Source of the DNA: Chryseobacterium tructae
Lineage (GTDB): Bacteria > Bacteroidota > Bacteroidia > Flavobacteriales > Weeksellaceae
NCBI RefSeq assembly: GCF_030409875.1
Contig: NZ_JAUFQR010000001.1
Coordinates: 3,038,001 to 3,102,000 of the forward strand
Direction of reading: 5' to 3'
DNA length: 64,000 nt
Every line of letters starts with the position of its first letter. The first letter of the stretch is position 1. This document shows, piece after piece, positions 1 through 8,939 of this stretch. The translations under genes were made by a program, and so were the position numbers. The notes under the pieces are model-generated. The model was not told the origin of the DNA and did not search any database. It saw only the letters and a program-made list of their open reading frames with translations.

Positions 1-514
1 GGTTTTCTAATTCACCGGAAATAGCAGCATTATATTCGGCCTGTTTTTCTTTATTCATCCCATGACGGGTATCTCTGTCATAAGCTGCCTGAAAATTTTT
101 ATATTCGCCGGATATTGTATTATAAATAGATTTAAATAACCTATTGTAATCACCGGAATTTCTGATATTTTCAGCAACAGACTTTCTGAATTTTCTCACA
201 AAAACCTCTGCAATATCAAAATGCTTCTGCTCATGGAGCAAAATATAATCATTGATTTTATTGACATCTTTCCAAGATTTATCTTCGTTGAAGATTGTCT
301 TTATTTCGATTTTTACAGGCGATTTCGGATTGCTGGATTTCACTACAGAATATTCCCAACCACAATTGGTATAGGCGGCAACATCCGGATTATTTTTTCT
401 GTTGACAGGGCTTTTAAAATGATCCCATTTTAATTTTTGCCCCTCCTGCCAGATAATTTTTTGTCCAAACACAATATTAGCAGCTAACAGACAAATTACA
501 AAGGTCAATTTCAT
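1..514 (-). CDS. DUF922-family secreted putative Zn protease (3' end outside window)
   Basis: The reading frame opens with ATG at 514 and runs off the left edge of the window without a stop, giving about 170 visible residues. It starts with a signal peptide (MKLTFVICLLAANIVFGQ) and carries HEQKHFDIAE near residue 95, the HExxH-like signature of the DUF922 family, thought to be secreted metal-dependent proteases. Other visible pieces are a WxxGxxLxWxxF N-terminal motif and the tail AYDRDTRHGMNKEKQAEYN, both typical of that family. The start codon overlaps the stop of the upstream lipoprotein gene by one base (TAATG), so the two are probably translationally coupled. Substrate is unknown. The family call rests on motif recognition; catalytic activity is inferred. 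Confidence 0.75.
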   Translation of the reverse strand, partial: MKLTFVICLLAANIVFGQKIIWQEGQKLKWDHFKSPVNRKNNPDVAAYTNCGWEYSVVKSSNPKSPVKIEIKTIFNEDKSWKDVNKINDYILLHEQKHFDIAEVFVRKFRKSVAENIRNSGDYNRLFKSIYNTISGEYKNFQAAYDRDTRHGMNKEKQAEYNAAISGELEN

Positions 515-918
515 TATTTCACTACAATCGTTTTTGTAATCCAGTTATTTCCTCCGTTCCAGAATGTAAAAGTATATTTTCCTTTTTTCTGTGGATTGAA
601 ATTAATCTGATTCACTGCTGAATAGCTATTTTGAGTACAAGGTCCATTGGTAATGTATTTATAAGCTGTTACTGATCGTTCAAAATCACCTTTATAAATA
701 TAATCATACCCATAAAATCCCTGGCATTGAGATGAATAAGTGGAATACGTTTTTATATGCTGTATTGCTAAAACATTCATAGTGTCCTTAGTAATGATTA
801 CGCTGTCTATCTTCACCTTGCCAATAGATTCAATAGTTTGATAATCATCGTCATTACAGGAAACCAATGCTAAACCAAACAATAATGCGGAAAATCCAAT
901 ATTTAGAAACTTTTTCAT
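514..918 (-). CDS. small lipoprotein of unknown function
   Basis: This is a 134-residue protein starting at ATG 918. A longer in-frame opening to 978 is possible but adds residues before an obvious lipoprotein signal. The N-terminus has a hydrophobic stretch followed by the lipobox LVSC (Cys about residue 21) and then NDDD; acidic residues after the Cys are common in surface-exposed Bacteroidota lipoproteins. The rest is a compact beta-rich domain with two cysteines around residues 65-95 and a C-terminal pattern (KKGKYTFTFW) like a small Ig-like fold. No family was recognised. It sits directly upstream of, and overlaps by one base, the DUF922 gene, so they form a two-gene unit. Confidence 0.7.
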   Translation of the reverse strand: MKKFLNIGFSALLFGLALVSCNDDDYQTIESIGKVKIDSVIITKDTMNVLAIQHIKTYSTYSSQCQGFYGYDYIYKGDFERSVTAYKYITNGPCTQNSYSAVNQINFNPQKKGKYTFTFWNGGNNWITKTIVVK

Positions 919-980
919 AATCTTTAATTTTCTGATTATTAATACATATTTAGCAAAAATTATTCCTCCATCAAACAAAA

Positions 981-1616
981 TTACGAATTAAAATTGCCTT
1001 TTGATACATAAACTACTTTTTTAGTGTCAAAAAACTCTCCATCAAAATAATGTTTCAGATTAAAAATTTCACATTTAAGCCCGGCAAGTTCTTCTGCAAG
1101 ATCTCCTCCTTTTAAATATAAAATTCCATTATGTTTAGGGTTAAACTGTTCTTTTTCAAATTTCCCTTTCAGCCATCGCAAGAATTCCGGCATTTGGGTT
1201 ACGGCTCTACTGACCACAAAGTGGAATTTCTCTTTTAGCTTTTCTGCTCTTCCGTGAATGGCTGTAATATTGGTTAGCCCAACTCCTTCCGCCACGGCAT
1301 TTACAACACTAATCTTCTTTCCAATTGAATCAATCAGGGTAAATTGCGTCTCAGGAAATAGAATCGCCAAAGGAATCCCGGGAAAACCTCCTCCGGTTCC
1401 GATATCCAGAACTTTTGTTCCGGGAGCAAATTCCATTACTTTGGCAATCCCTAATGAGTGCAGAATATGTTTTTCATACAACGATTCCATATCTTTTCTG
1501 GAAATCACGTTGATCTTTTCATTCCATTCATTGTACAGGGTTTCCAGTTTTGCAAACTGTTCTAGCTGTGTCTCGGTAAGATCCGGAAAATATTTTAATA
1601 GTAACGATGTAGACAT
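981..1616 (-). CDS. rsmG: 16S rRNA (guanine(527)-N7)-methyltransferase RsmG
   Basis: RsmG (GidB) methylates N7 of G527 in 16S rRNA using S-adenosylmethionine. The 211-residue product has the family hallmarks: the N-terminal KLETLYNEWNEKINVISRKD segment, the methionine-binding motif VLDIGTGGGFPGIPLAI around residue 70, and the VVSRAV and LKGG motifs later on. Length fits the family (about 205-215). I chose the ATG at 1616 (MSTSLLLKYF) over an upstream start at 1664, because the extra residues are not conserved in the family and the region is AT-rich leader. It stands alone between two secreted-protein genes. The call is very secure. Confidence 0.95.
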   Translation of the reverse strand: MSTSLLLKYFPDLTETQLEQFAKLETLYNEWNEKINVISRKDMESLYEKHILHSLGIAKVMEFAPGTKVLDIGTGGGFPGIPLAILFPETQFTLIDSIGKKISVVNAVAEGVGLTNITAIHGRAEKLKEKFHFVVSRAVTQMPEFLRWLKGKFEKEQFNPKHNGILYLKGGDLAEELAGLKCEIFNLKHYFDGEFFDTKKVVYVSKGNFNS

Positions 1617-1700
1617 GTGAATTATTATAATCTGCAAAAATAAGTTTTTATTGGCTTTATTCAAATTTTCAGAAAGGGTATATCAAAAAATAACGCAATT

Positions 1701-2546
1701 TTATTTTGAATTTTCTTTTTCAATAGGATTGTTGCTTTTCTTAAGCAACCTTGCCAATTCCGAATCTTCATTTCCTTTACCCGCTTTCTTAATTTGCGCC
1801 ATATCCAATTGAGCAGCATACCCATCTTTCAATTGCACACCCATCTTTCCGGTTTGCCCGTCTATGTTGATACTTTCAATATCTTCAGGACTGAAAGTCT
1901 CATTTTTCAGAAGTTTCCTGTATTCCTGATCAGACATCTTTTTATTGTTTTTAGGAACAATGCTAAATATAGAATTCACTTTTTTCACCTGAATCATATT
2001 AAAAACATGATGATTATCCAGATCTTTAATCCTTATCACAAGCCCGGGAAGACCATTGAATTTGTAAGGGCCATCGCTGATAGGATACTCTTTGGAAAAC
2101 CACGCTTCCCACGCTCTTCCTTTGTATTGGGTAACCGCTTTCTGGCAATTTACTCCATTGACCTTTAAAAACTCTTTCCGGACAGACCATTTTGGAACTT
2201 CGTGATCCGTAATAACAAGATTTGCTGTTTTATATTTATCATATAAATTAGCTTCTCTTTTTGAATAATCTTTTTCAATGATATATCCTAAGTTTCTATC
2301 ATAATTTTTACTCTTAAATAACATCTTAAGATCTTTGTCTGCCTGATAAATAGAATCTCTTTCATATTTCACAGCATTATAAAAATAAGATTTCTTTCCG
2401 TCAGAATCCAGATTCATATAATCTATAACATAAGAATCTTCATTGTCAATATCAGATTTCATTTTGTATTCATACACAAAACGATAATTCTGGGCAGGCG
2501 CAGTGCAGACTACTGCCAAAAATAAAAGAGTATAGAATTTTTTCAT
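1701..2546 (-). CDS. GLPGLI family secreted protein
   Basis: The protein begins at ATG 2546 with a signal peptide (MKKFYTLLFLAVVCTAPAQ); the in-frame extension to 2594 would bury that signal. It contains the name-giving motif of the GLPGLI family as FNGLPGLVIRI around residue 165, preceded by W-rich text (KWSVRKE, WEAWFSKEYPISDGP), exactly as in other Bacteroidota members. These are periplasmic or surface proteins of unknown function, about 250-300 residues long, and this one is 281. No enzymatic motif is visible. It is monocistronic, divergent from the aminotransferase gene on the plus strand. Confidence 0.9.
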   Translation of the reverse strand: MKKFYTLLFLAVVCTAPAQNYRFVYEYKMKSDIDNEDSYVIDYMNLDSDGKKSYFYNAVKYERDSIYQADKDLKMLFKSKNYDRNLGYIIEKDYSKREANLYDKYKTANLVITDHEVPKWSVRKEFLKVNGVNCQKAVTQYKGRAWEAWFSKEYPISDGPYKFNGLPGLVIRIKDLDNHHVFNMIQVKKVNSIFSIVPKNNKKMSDQEYRKLLKNETFSPEDIESINIDGQTGKMGVQLKDGYAAQLDMAQIKKAGKGNEDSELARLLKKSNNPIEKENSK

Positions 2547-2692
2547 GGAGTTAAGTTTTTGATTAAATAGCACTTTCAAGACAAATAGCATCAAAAAAGA
2601 ACATTAACTCCAAATATAGTGATTCCTTTTAAACCTGATAAAAATCTTTAAACCTGCCTCCCTTTTATTTCTCCTGCAAGGCCTTTTTATTA

Positions 2693-2700
2693 TATATTTG
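2693..2700 (+). promoter_or_regulatory. Bacteroidota -7 element upstream of the aminotransferase
   Basis: TATATTTG matches the Bacteroidota -7 consensus TAnnTTTG exactly and ends 18 bases before the ATG at 2719, leaving a leader of about 12 nt. No TTG at the expected -33 distance was seen, so the call rests on the -7 element alone. Confidence 0.5.
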
Positions 2701-2718
2701 TTAAAATTCAAAAAATAC

Positions 2719-3912
2719 ATGGACAAACTTTCAGATAGAGTAAAAAGACTAGGATACTCACAGACTTTTGTAATGTCTAACAAGGCAAGAGAAATGAAGG
2801 CGAACGGAATTGATGTGATCAGCTTAACCCTTGGTGAACCGGATTTTGATGTGCCGGATAATATTAAACAAGCAGCATTTGATGCTATCAATGAGAATTA
2901 CAGCCACTACTCTCCTGTTCCGGGATTCCTTGAACTTCGTGAAGCTATTGCTTATAAATTAAAAAGAGACAACAATCTGGAGTACAAACCTACTCAGATC
3001 TGTGTTTCCAATGGTGCTAAACAGGCTATTTTAAATGTTTTAGCGGCTATTATTAACGATGGTGATGAAGTTTTACTTCCAGCTCCTTATTGGGTAAGCT
3101 ATGACGAAATGGTAAAAATGATGGGCGGAACTTCTGTAATGCTTCCTACATCTTATGTTACAGACTTCAAAGTAACAGCTGAGCAACTTGAAGAAGCGAT
3201 TACAGACAAAACAAAAGCAATCCTTTTCAGTTCTCCATGTAATCCATCAGGAGGATATTATACTTATGACGAATTGAAGTCTATTGCTAAAGTAGTAGCT
3301 AAATATCCTAATGTGACGATCATTTCAGATGAAATCTATGAATTCATCAATTATGAAACAAAAACTACTTCTATTGCTCAATTTCCTGAAGTTTATGAAC
3401 AGACAGCCGTAATCAACGGAATGTCAAAAGCTTTCGCAATGACAGGATGGAGAATCGGATACTCCGCATGCCCTGAATGGTTAGCAAAAGCTTGTGAGAA
3501 AGTACAAGGACAAATGACAAGCGGTGCCAATACGGTAGCCCAAAGAGCTTCCATTGTCGCTTTAAAAACTGACCCGTCGGAATACAAATACATGATTGAT
3601 GCTTTCAAAAAAAGAAGAGATCTTGTGTATGAACTGATCCAGGAAATTCCAGGATTTAAAGTATTACTTCCAAAAGCAGCCTTTTACTTTTTCCCGGATA
3701 TTTCGCATTATATTGGAAAAACCCTGAACGGAACAGAAATTAAAAATTCTGATGATTTCGCGATGTTCTTATTGGAAAATGCTCACGTAGGATGTGTTGG
3801 TGGATTCTCTTTCGGAAGTCCGGAATGTATCAGATTCTCTTATGCAGCTTCTGAAGAAGAATTAAGAGAAGCTATGAAACGAATCAAAGATTTGTTAGAC
3901 CAATTCAATTAA
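2719..3912 (+). CDS. class I PLP-dependent aminotransferase (aspartate aminotransferase type)
   Basis: A 397-residue fold-type I aminotransferase of the AspB/Ib subgroup, which typically transfers the amino group between aspartate (or other amino acids) and 2-oxoglutarate. Visible signatures are LTLGEPDFDVPDNI near the N-terminus, SNGAKQA for cofactor phosphate contact, NPSGGYY, SDEIYE, and the Schiff-base lysine K237 in GMSKAFAMTGWRIGY. A conserved Arg near the C-terminus (CIRFSYA) would bind substrate carboxylate. The ATG at 2719 is favoured over a TTG at 2698 because the -7 promoter element ends at 2700. The exact amino-acid substrate cannot be fixed from sequence alone. Confidence 0.88.
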   Translation: MDKLSDRVKRLGYSQTFVMSNKAREMKANGIDVISLTLGEPDFDVPDNIKQAAFDAINENYSHYSPVPGFLELREAIAYKLKRDNNLEYKPTQICVSNGAKQAILNVLAAIINDGDEVLLPAPYWVSYDEMVKMMGGTSVMLPTSYVTDFKVTAEQLEEAITDKTKAILFSSPCNPSGGYYTYDELKSIAKVVAKYPNVTIISDEIYEFINYETKTTSIAQFPEVYEQTAVINGMSKAFAMTGWRIGYSACPEWLAKACEKVQGQMTSGANTVAQRASIVALKTDPSEYKYMIDAFKKRRDLVYELIQEIPGFKVLLPKAAFYFFPDISHYIGKTLNGTEIKNSDDFAMFLLENAHVGCVGGFSFGSPECIRFSYAASEEELREAMKRIKDLLDQFN

Positions 3913-3948
3913 GAATTAAACAACAAAAAATAAAACACAGCCACCACA

Positions 3949-6888
3949 ATGAATTTGTTTAAAAAACTAACAATCGCGACAAGTATCGCTGCAGCAAGTT
4001 TTGCAGGCCATGCTTTCGGACAGGATTATCAATGGAAAGAAGCCACTTCCAATGGATACAAGTACAAATACGTTACTAATGATCCTACTGCGGCAAGGTA
4101 TTATACTTTAAAAAATGGGTTAACGGTTATTTTAAGTCCAACAAACAAGGAACCGCGAATCCAGACCTATATTGCAACCAAAGCAGGAAGTAAGACCGAT
4201 CCCGCAGATCACACAGGTCTTGCTCATTATCTGGAGCACATGCTTTTCAAAGGAACCAATCAGTTCGGATCTAAAGATTGGGCTAAGGAGAAACCTCTTT
4301 TAGATCAGATTGATGCTCTTTATGAAAAATACAATCAAACTAAAGATGAGGCTAAGAGAAAGGAGATCTATAAAGAAATTGACAGAGTTTCCGGAGAAGC
4401 AGCCAAATATGCGATTGCTAACGAATACGACAAAATGATGGCTGGTATGGGTGCCGACGGATCCAACGCCTTCACTTCTTTTGAACAAACAGTATACACG
4501 GAAGATATACCATCTAATGTGGTTGATAAATTTTTGACTCTGCAGTCAGAAAGATTCAGAGAGCCTATTCTCAGATTATTCCATACAGAACTTGAAGCAG
4601 TATACGAAGAGAAAAACAGAACACTTGATGATGATGGAGATAAAGTATACGATACCATGTTCGCCAATCTCTTTCCTAATAATAATTATGGAAAGCAGAC
4701 GACAATTGGTACCATTGAGCACTTGAAAAATCCATCTCTGCATGCCATCAGAGAATACTTCAACAATTATTACGTTCCCAACAATATGGGAATCATTATG
4801 TCAGGAGACTTCAATCCGGATGAAGTGATTACTAAGATTGACAAAGCTTTCTCTTATATGCAATCTAAACCGGTTCCTGAATACATCGTAGGACAGGAAA
4901 AAGCCATTACTTCTCCAGTCATAAAAGAAGTTGTAGGCCCTGATTCTGAAAGCGTAATGCTTGGTTTCAGATTCCCGGGCGCTTCAACAAAAGATGCAAG
5001 GCTCTTAAATTTTGTAGGAAGTATGCTTACCAATGGGCAGGCAGGATTAATTGACCTTGATCTGGTAAAAAAACAAAAACTATTGGGCGCCTATGCTTAC
5101 CCTTATACTCTCAAAGACTATTCGGTACTGCTTTTAGAAGGAAAGCCTACTGAAGGACAGTCATTAGATGATGTAAAAAGTCTTCTTCTTCAGGAAATTG
5201 AGAAATTGAGAAAAGGAGAATTTTCTGATGATCTGATCCAGTCTATTGTTAACAACGAAAAGAAGAACACTATCCAAAAGGATGAAAAATACTCTTCAAG
5301 AGCAAGCATCCTGATGGACGAATTCACTTCTGATGTTGACCACAAGGCAAATCTGGAGTATATTGAAGAAATCTCTAAGCTTACCAAAAAAGATATCATG
5401 GATTTCGTTTCCAAATATCTTCAGAACAACAATTATGTAGCGGTTTATAAGAAAAAAGGAGAAGACAAAAACATTGTAAAGGTTGACAAGCCTACTATCA
5501 CTCCTGTTTCAGTGAACAGAGAAGACCAATCCGCTTTCCTTAAGAAAATTGATGAGATGCCTGAGAAAGCAATTGCTCCGGTATGGCTAAATTATGACAA
5601 GGACATTGCTAAAAATAAATTGAGCGAAGTAGATGTACTTTCTGTGAAAAACACAGATAATGCTCTATTCAGGATGTATTATCATTTCGATTCCGGAAAA
5701 TGGAATAACAAAATGCTTCCGTTGGCCGCAGAATACTTACAATATCTTGGAACGAATGATAAGTCTTCAGAAACCATCAGCAGAGAGTTTTACAAACTGG
5801 CATCAAGCTTTAAAGTAAGTGCTGGAAATGAAGAAACTTATGTTTCACTGGAAGGTTTAAATGAGAACTTTGATAAGACCATCGCTTTATTTGAAAATCT
5901 AATTAAAAATTGTAAAGCAGACCAGGCTGCATTAGATGCTTATAAAGCAAGGCTTAAAAAAGCCAGAGCTAATGCAAAACAGAATAAAGCCACTATTATG
6001 GCAGGATTAAGAAGCTACGCTCAATATGGATCGCAAAATCCATTCAACAATGTTTTGAGTGATGCTGAACTTGACGCATTGAAGGCTGAAGATCTGATCA
6101 ATATCCTTCATGATCTTTTCAACTTTAAGCATAAGGTACTTTATTATGGTCCCAAAACAGGAACTGAAGCAGTAGCTTCTTTAAAACCTATCCACAAGCT
6201 ACCTTCAGCACTTAAGGAACTCCCAAAGACTAAAACTTTTGTACAGATCCCAACAGATAAAAACAAAGTCTTATTCGCTCATTACGACATGGTACAAGCT
6301 GAAATCTTCTGGGCTAGAAATGCTGAACAATACAACTCTACCATTACTCCAACAGTGAGTTTATTCAACAATTACTTTGGCGGTGGAATGGGATCTATTG
6401 TTTTCCAAACCATCAGAGAATCCAAAGCATTGGCTTATTCTACCTATTCTTATTTCGCTCTTCCAAGCAAGAAGGAAGATAAAAATAGCATTATGGCTTA
6501 TGTAGGAACTCAGGCAGATAAATTCAATGAAGCATCTTCTGCGATGAATGAACTCTTAACTACCCTGCCAAAGTCTGAGCAATTATTTGAGACAGCTAAA
6601 AGCGGATTGAAAAAAACGATTGCCTCTGAAAGAATCTCTCAAGATGGTATCATTTTCTCATATCTGAAATCTCAAAAACTTGGAAACAATTTCGACATCA
6701 GAAAGAATGTCTATGAACAGGCACCCAAACTGTCTTTTGCAGACATCAATACTTTCCATGATACGGAAATGAAAAACAAGAACTATACGTATTGTATTGT
6801 GGCAGCACAAGATAAAGTAAATGAAGCCGATATGCAGAAATTAGGTGAAGTAAAAAAACTCAATCTAACGGAAATATTTGGTTACTAA
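3949..6888 (+). CDS. M16 family zinc metallopeptidase, two-domain, secreted
   Basis: A 979-residue pitrilysin/insulinase-type protease with two M16 units in one chain. A signal peptide (residues 1-24, cleavage after AFGQ) sends it to the periplasm or beyond. The first unit carries the inverted zinc motif HYLEH (H93, E96, H97) with the distal Glu in ELEAVYEEKNR. The second, C-terminal unit lacks the motif but keeps the RESKALAYSTYS segment used for substrate binding, as is usual when only the N-terminal half is catalytic. It lies 36 bp after the aminotransferase and ends at a strong terminator. The physiological substrate is unknown; periplasmic peptide turnover is the usual inference. Confidence 0.92.
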   Translation: MNLFKKLTIATSIAAASFAGHAFGQDYQWKEATSNGYKYKYVTNDPTAARYYTLKNGLTVILSPTNKEPRIQTYIATKAGSKTDPADHTGLAHYLEHMLFKGTNQFGSKDWAKEKPLLDQIDALYEKYNQTKDEAKRKEIYKEIDRVSGEAAKYAIANEYDKMMAGMGADGSNAFTSFEQTVYTEDIPSNVVDKFLTLQSERFREPILRLFHTELEAVYEEKNRTLDDDGDKVYDTMFANLFPNNNYGKQTTIGTIEHLKNPSLHAIREYFNNYYVPNNMGIIMSGDFNPDEVITKIDKAFSYMQSKPVPEYIVGQEKAITSPVIKEVVGPDSESVMLGFRFPGASTKDARLLNFVGSMLTNGQAGLIDLDLVKKQKLLGAYAYPYTLKDYSVLLLEGKPTEGQSLDDVKSLLLQEIEKLRKGEFSDDLIQSIVNNEKKNTIQKDEKYSSRASILMDEFTSDVDHKANLEYIEEISKLTKKDIMDFVSKYLQNNNYVAVYKKKGEDKNIVKVDKPTITPVSVNREDQSAFLKKIDEMPEKAIAPVWLNYDKDIAKNKLSEVDVLSVKNTDNALFRMYYHFDSGKWNNKMLPLAAEYLQYLGTNDKSSETISREFYKLASSFKVSAGNEETYVSLEGLNENFDKTIALFENLIKNCKADQAALDAYKARLKKARANAKQNKATIMAGLRSYAQYGSQNPFNNVLSDAELDALKAEDLINILHDLFNFKHKVLYYGPKTGTEAVASLKPIHKLPSALKELPKTKTFVQIPTDKNKVLFAHYDMVQAEIFWARNAEQYNSTITPTVSLFNNYFGGGMGSIVFQTIRESKALAYSTYSYFALPSKKEDKNSIMAYVGTQADKFNEASSAMNELLTTLPKSEQLFETAKSGLKKTIASERISQDGIIFSYLKSQKLGNNFDIRKNVYEQAPKLSFADINTFHDTEMKNKNYTYCIVAAQDKVNEADMQKLGEVKKLNLTEIFGY

Positions 6889-6896
6889 AATAAACG

Positions 6897-6918
6897 AAAG
6901 CCCTGATTTCAGGGCTTT
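6897..6918 (+). terminator. rho-independent terminator after the M16 protease
   Basis: AAAGCCCTG (6897-6905) pairs with CAGGGCTTT (6910-6918) around a 4-nt loop, followed by a T run. It closes the aminotransferase/M16 stretch and isolates the peroxiredoxin promoter downstream. Confidence 0.9.
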
Positions 6919-6959
6919 TTTATTTAATAACACATCAAAAACAATTATAGATTTTATTT

Positions 6960-7002
6960 ATCGAAAATCATTTGTTCGATAGATAAAACTTCTCTATATT
7001 TG
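6960..7002 (+). promoter_or_regulatory. peroxiredoxin promoter with palindrome over the -33 region
   Basis: TTTG at 6971-6974 and TATATTTG at 6995-7002 are separated by 20 bp, an excellent match to the Bacteroidota promoter TTTG-N19..21-TAnnTTTG. The inverted repeat ATCGAA (6960-6965) / TTCGAT (6975-6980) with a 9-bp spacer brackets the -33 element. Such a position is suited to a redox regulator such as OxyR or PerR, but no regulator can be named from sequence alone. Confidence 0.7.
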
Positions 7003-7033
7003 CATTAGAAATTTAAATATAAAACAGAAAATT

Positions 7034-7666
7034 ATGTCTTTAGTAGGAAAAAAATTCCCGAATTTAACAATCGACGCAATGTCTGAAATGGGTGACGATT
7101 TAAGAATCAACATCCTTGAAGAAGCTACAAAAAACCAACAAAAAGTTCTTTTGTTCTGGTACCCTAAAGATTTCACTTTCGTATGCCCTACTGAGCTTCA
7201 CGCTTTCCAGGAGGCCTTAGGTGAATTCGAAAAAAGAAACACTAAAGTAATCGGTGCATCTTGTGATACTAATGAAGTACACTTTGCATGGTTAAACACT
7301 CCAAAAGACAACGGAGGTATCGAAGGAGTAACTTACCCACTTTTAGCTGATACTCACAGACAATTAGCTAATACTTTAGGGATTGTTGATCAGGACTTCG
7401 AATACAATGAAGAAGGAGAAGAAATCTTCACAGGTTCTAACGTAACTTACAGAGCTACTTACCTTATCGACGAAACTGGAAAAATTTTCCACGAAGCGGT
7501 AAACGATATGCCTCTAGGTAGAAACGTAAAAGAATTCTTAAGATTAATCGACGCTTACACTCACGTTCAAAAACATGGTGAAGTATGTCCTGCAAACTGG
7601 GAAGAAGGTAAAGATGCAATGAAAGCTGACAGAACTTCTACAGCAGAATATTTAGCTAAGAACTAA
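7034..7666 (+). CDS. peroxiredoxin (AhpC/Prx1 type, 2-Cys)
   Basis: A 210-residue thiol peroxidase that reduces hydrogen peroxide and organic hydroperoxides. The peroxidatic cysteine is C51 in DFTFVCPTELHAF and the resolving cysteine lies near residue 185 in HGEVCPANW, the typical 2-Cys Prx1/AhpC arrangement; the active-site Arg and Thr are also in place. The C-terminal YLAKN tail matches the helix that covers the active site in oxidised forms. No AhpF-like reductase lies nearby; the thioredoxin gene 121 bp downstream is the natural electron donor candidate, although an apparent terminator separates the two. Strong promoter and A/T-optimised codons suggest high expression. Confidence 0.93.
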   Translation: MSLVGKKFPNLTIDAMSEMGDDLRINILEEATKNQQKVLLFWYPKDFTFVCPTELHAFQEALGEFEKRNTKVIGASCDTNEVHFAWLNTPKDNGGIEGVTYPLLADTHRQLANTLGIVDQDFEYNEEGEEIFTGSNVTYRATYLIDETGKIFHEAVNDMPLGRNVKEFLRLIDAYTHVQKHGEVCPANWEEGKDAMKADRTSTAEYLAKN

Positions 7667-7682
7667 TATAATGTGTTAATCT

Positions 7683-7738
7683 GAAAATGAGATAATTTGA
7701 AAATTAGTCTCAGGATTATCTAAAATTATCTCATTTTC
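7683..7738 (+). terminator. long-loop hairpin terminator after peroxiredoxin
   Basis: A perfect 16-bp inverted repeat, GAAAATGAGATAATTT (7683-7698) and its complement (7723-7738), with a 24-nt loop, is followed by TTTTT. The loop is longer than usual, so partial read-through or an attenuation role is possible. Confidence 0.7.
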
Positions 7739-7787
7739 TTTTTATCATTAGCACATTTTCAAATTAATAAATTTTCAAATCACTATC

Positions 7788-8096
7788 ATGTACACAGAAT
7801 TAACCGAAGATACATTACAAAATATAGTAAACGACAACGAAAAAGTAGTTGTTCAATATGGCGCAACATGGTGCGGAAACTGCAGAATCATGAAGCCAAA
7901 ATTCAAAAAATTAGCATCTGAGAATGACTCTATTCCTTTCTTATATGTAGATGCTGAAAAACTTCCTGAAAGCAGAAAATTAGCAAAAGTAGACAACTTA
8001 CCTACATTCGCTATCTTTAAAAATGGTGAATTGGTAAACCAGGTTCAATCTAACCAGGCAGAAAGTTTAATTAACCTTTTTAACGAATTAGCATAA
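7788..8096 (+). CDS. thioredoxin family protein (WCGNC)
   Basis: A 102-residue single-domain thioredoxin with the redox motif WCGNC (C29, C32) in place of the classical WCGPC. Asn between the cysteines in the proline position generally makes the disulfide more oxidising, so it may not be the general thioredoxin. The cis-proline is present in NLPTFAIF. No signal peptide is seen, so it is cytoplasmic. It overlaps the next gene by one base (TAATG) and follows the peroxiredoxin, which suggests a role in peroxide defence, probably as a reductant of the peroxiredoxin; that link is inferred from position. Confidence 0.88.
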   Translation: MYTELTEDTLQNIVNDNEKVVVQYGATWCGNCRIMKPKFKKLASENDSIPFLYVDAEKLPESRKLAKVDNLPTFAIFKNGELVNQVQSNQAESLINLFNELA

Positions 8097-8344
8097 TGAA
8101 ATTACCAGTAATCAGACAATTCTATCAGAATCAAACTCCTGAGAACCTAGAAAAAACATTAGAAGTACTAGAAAGCTTCTGCGAATTCAGAGGAACAAGT
8201 GAAGAAGATTTAAATGTTGCAGGAGAGCTTATTACCAACATTTGTGGAGCTTTGGAAGTTCATGCTAATGTACAAAACGGAATGAGCGAAAAAGATGCTC
8301 TAAACTCTTTTGCACAAAAGGTTTTAGGATCTATTGATAAGTAG
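8096..8344 (+). CDS. DUF6952 family small protein
   Basis: An 82-residue acidic, helix-rich cytoplasmic protein (LPVIRQFYQNQTPENLEK at the N-terminus) of the Flavobacteriia family I know as DUF6952. It has one or two cysteines (C28, C49) and no enzyme motif. Its ATG overlaps the thioredoxin stop codon by one base, so the two are translationally coupled, and the pairing recurs in the lineage as far as I recall. A role as thioredoxin partner is an inference from this coupling. Confidence 0.75.
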   Translation: MKLPVIRQFYQNQTPENLEKTLEVLESFCEFRGTSEEDLNVAGELITNICGALEVHANVQNGMSEKDALNSFAQKVLGSIDK

Positions 8345-8939
8345 TTTTTATCATTTATATTCTATCAAAACACAAAAGACCTGAGGCTTTCCTCAACACT
8401 ATACTTCCCTATTCCTTAACAAATACTCTATTTTTAACTGAACGCATCCCTTCAGAGGCTTAATAAGTCCTATTGAAGCGCTATTCAGCATTGAATTGTT
8501 AAAGAATATCCAATAAAATCCCGATGAAATGTCATCAGGATTTTTTGGGTTCGAAATAAACACAAAGCTCACAAATATTTTCACACTAATAGCACAAATA
8601 CAAACTATATAAATAGTGTCGCCCGCGAAAGTATTTGTGGTTAAAAAAGATCTGCTAAATCCGCATCATCTGCGAAAAAAACTCAACCCTTCATCAAGAT
8701 CTGCTCCTATAGAAAATAAAAAATCCTGATGAAAAATCACAGGGCTATTATAAACTATCCTTGTCAAGGTTATAAACCTTGTTGACAAGGATAACAGCAT
8801 TTTAAGTTCTAAACAATCAAAAAACAAAAACTAAGGGCACTTTTTTAAATCTGCTTTATCTGCAAAATCCGCGAGAGAAATAAAAAAATCCTGATGAAAA
8901 ATCACCAGGACTATTATTTAAAGCTAAATATATTTCAAA
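8345..8939. repeat. 595-bp intergenic region with repeated hairpins
   Basis: No gene is visible. Besides the terminator at 8519-8546 it holds a direct repeat of about 26 bp (8718-8743 and 8882-8908, consensus around TCCTGATGAAAAATCAC), each copy able to form a hairpin with a T run on the minus strand; the second copy (8889-8910) is well placed to terminate the Bax inhibitor gene. Between them an imperfect palindrome at 8756-8793 (arms TATCCTTGTC and GACAAGGATA) and two stretches of the type ATCTGCNNAATCNGCG (8650-8685, 8848-8875) resemble dispersed intergenic repeats of this lineage. Confidence 0.6.
8519..8546 (+). terminator. terminator of the thioredoxin/DUF6952 unit
   Basis: TCCcGATGA (8519-8527) pairs with TCATCaGGA (8532-8540) around AATG with one mismatch, followed by TTTTTT. 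It lies 175 bp after the DUF6952 stop. Confidence 0.7.
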
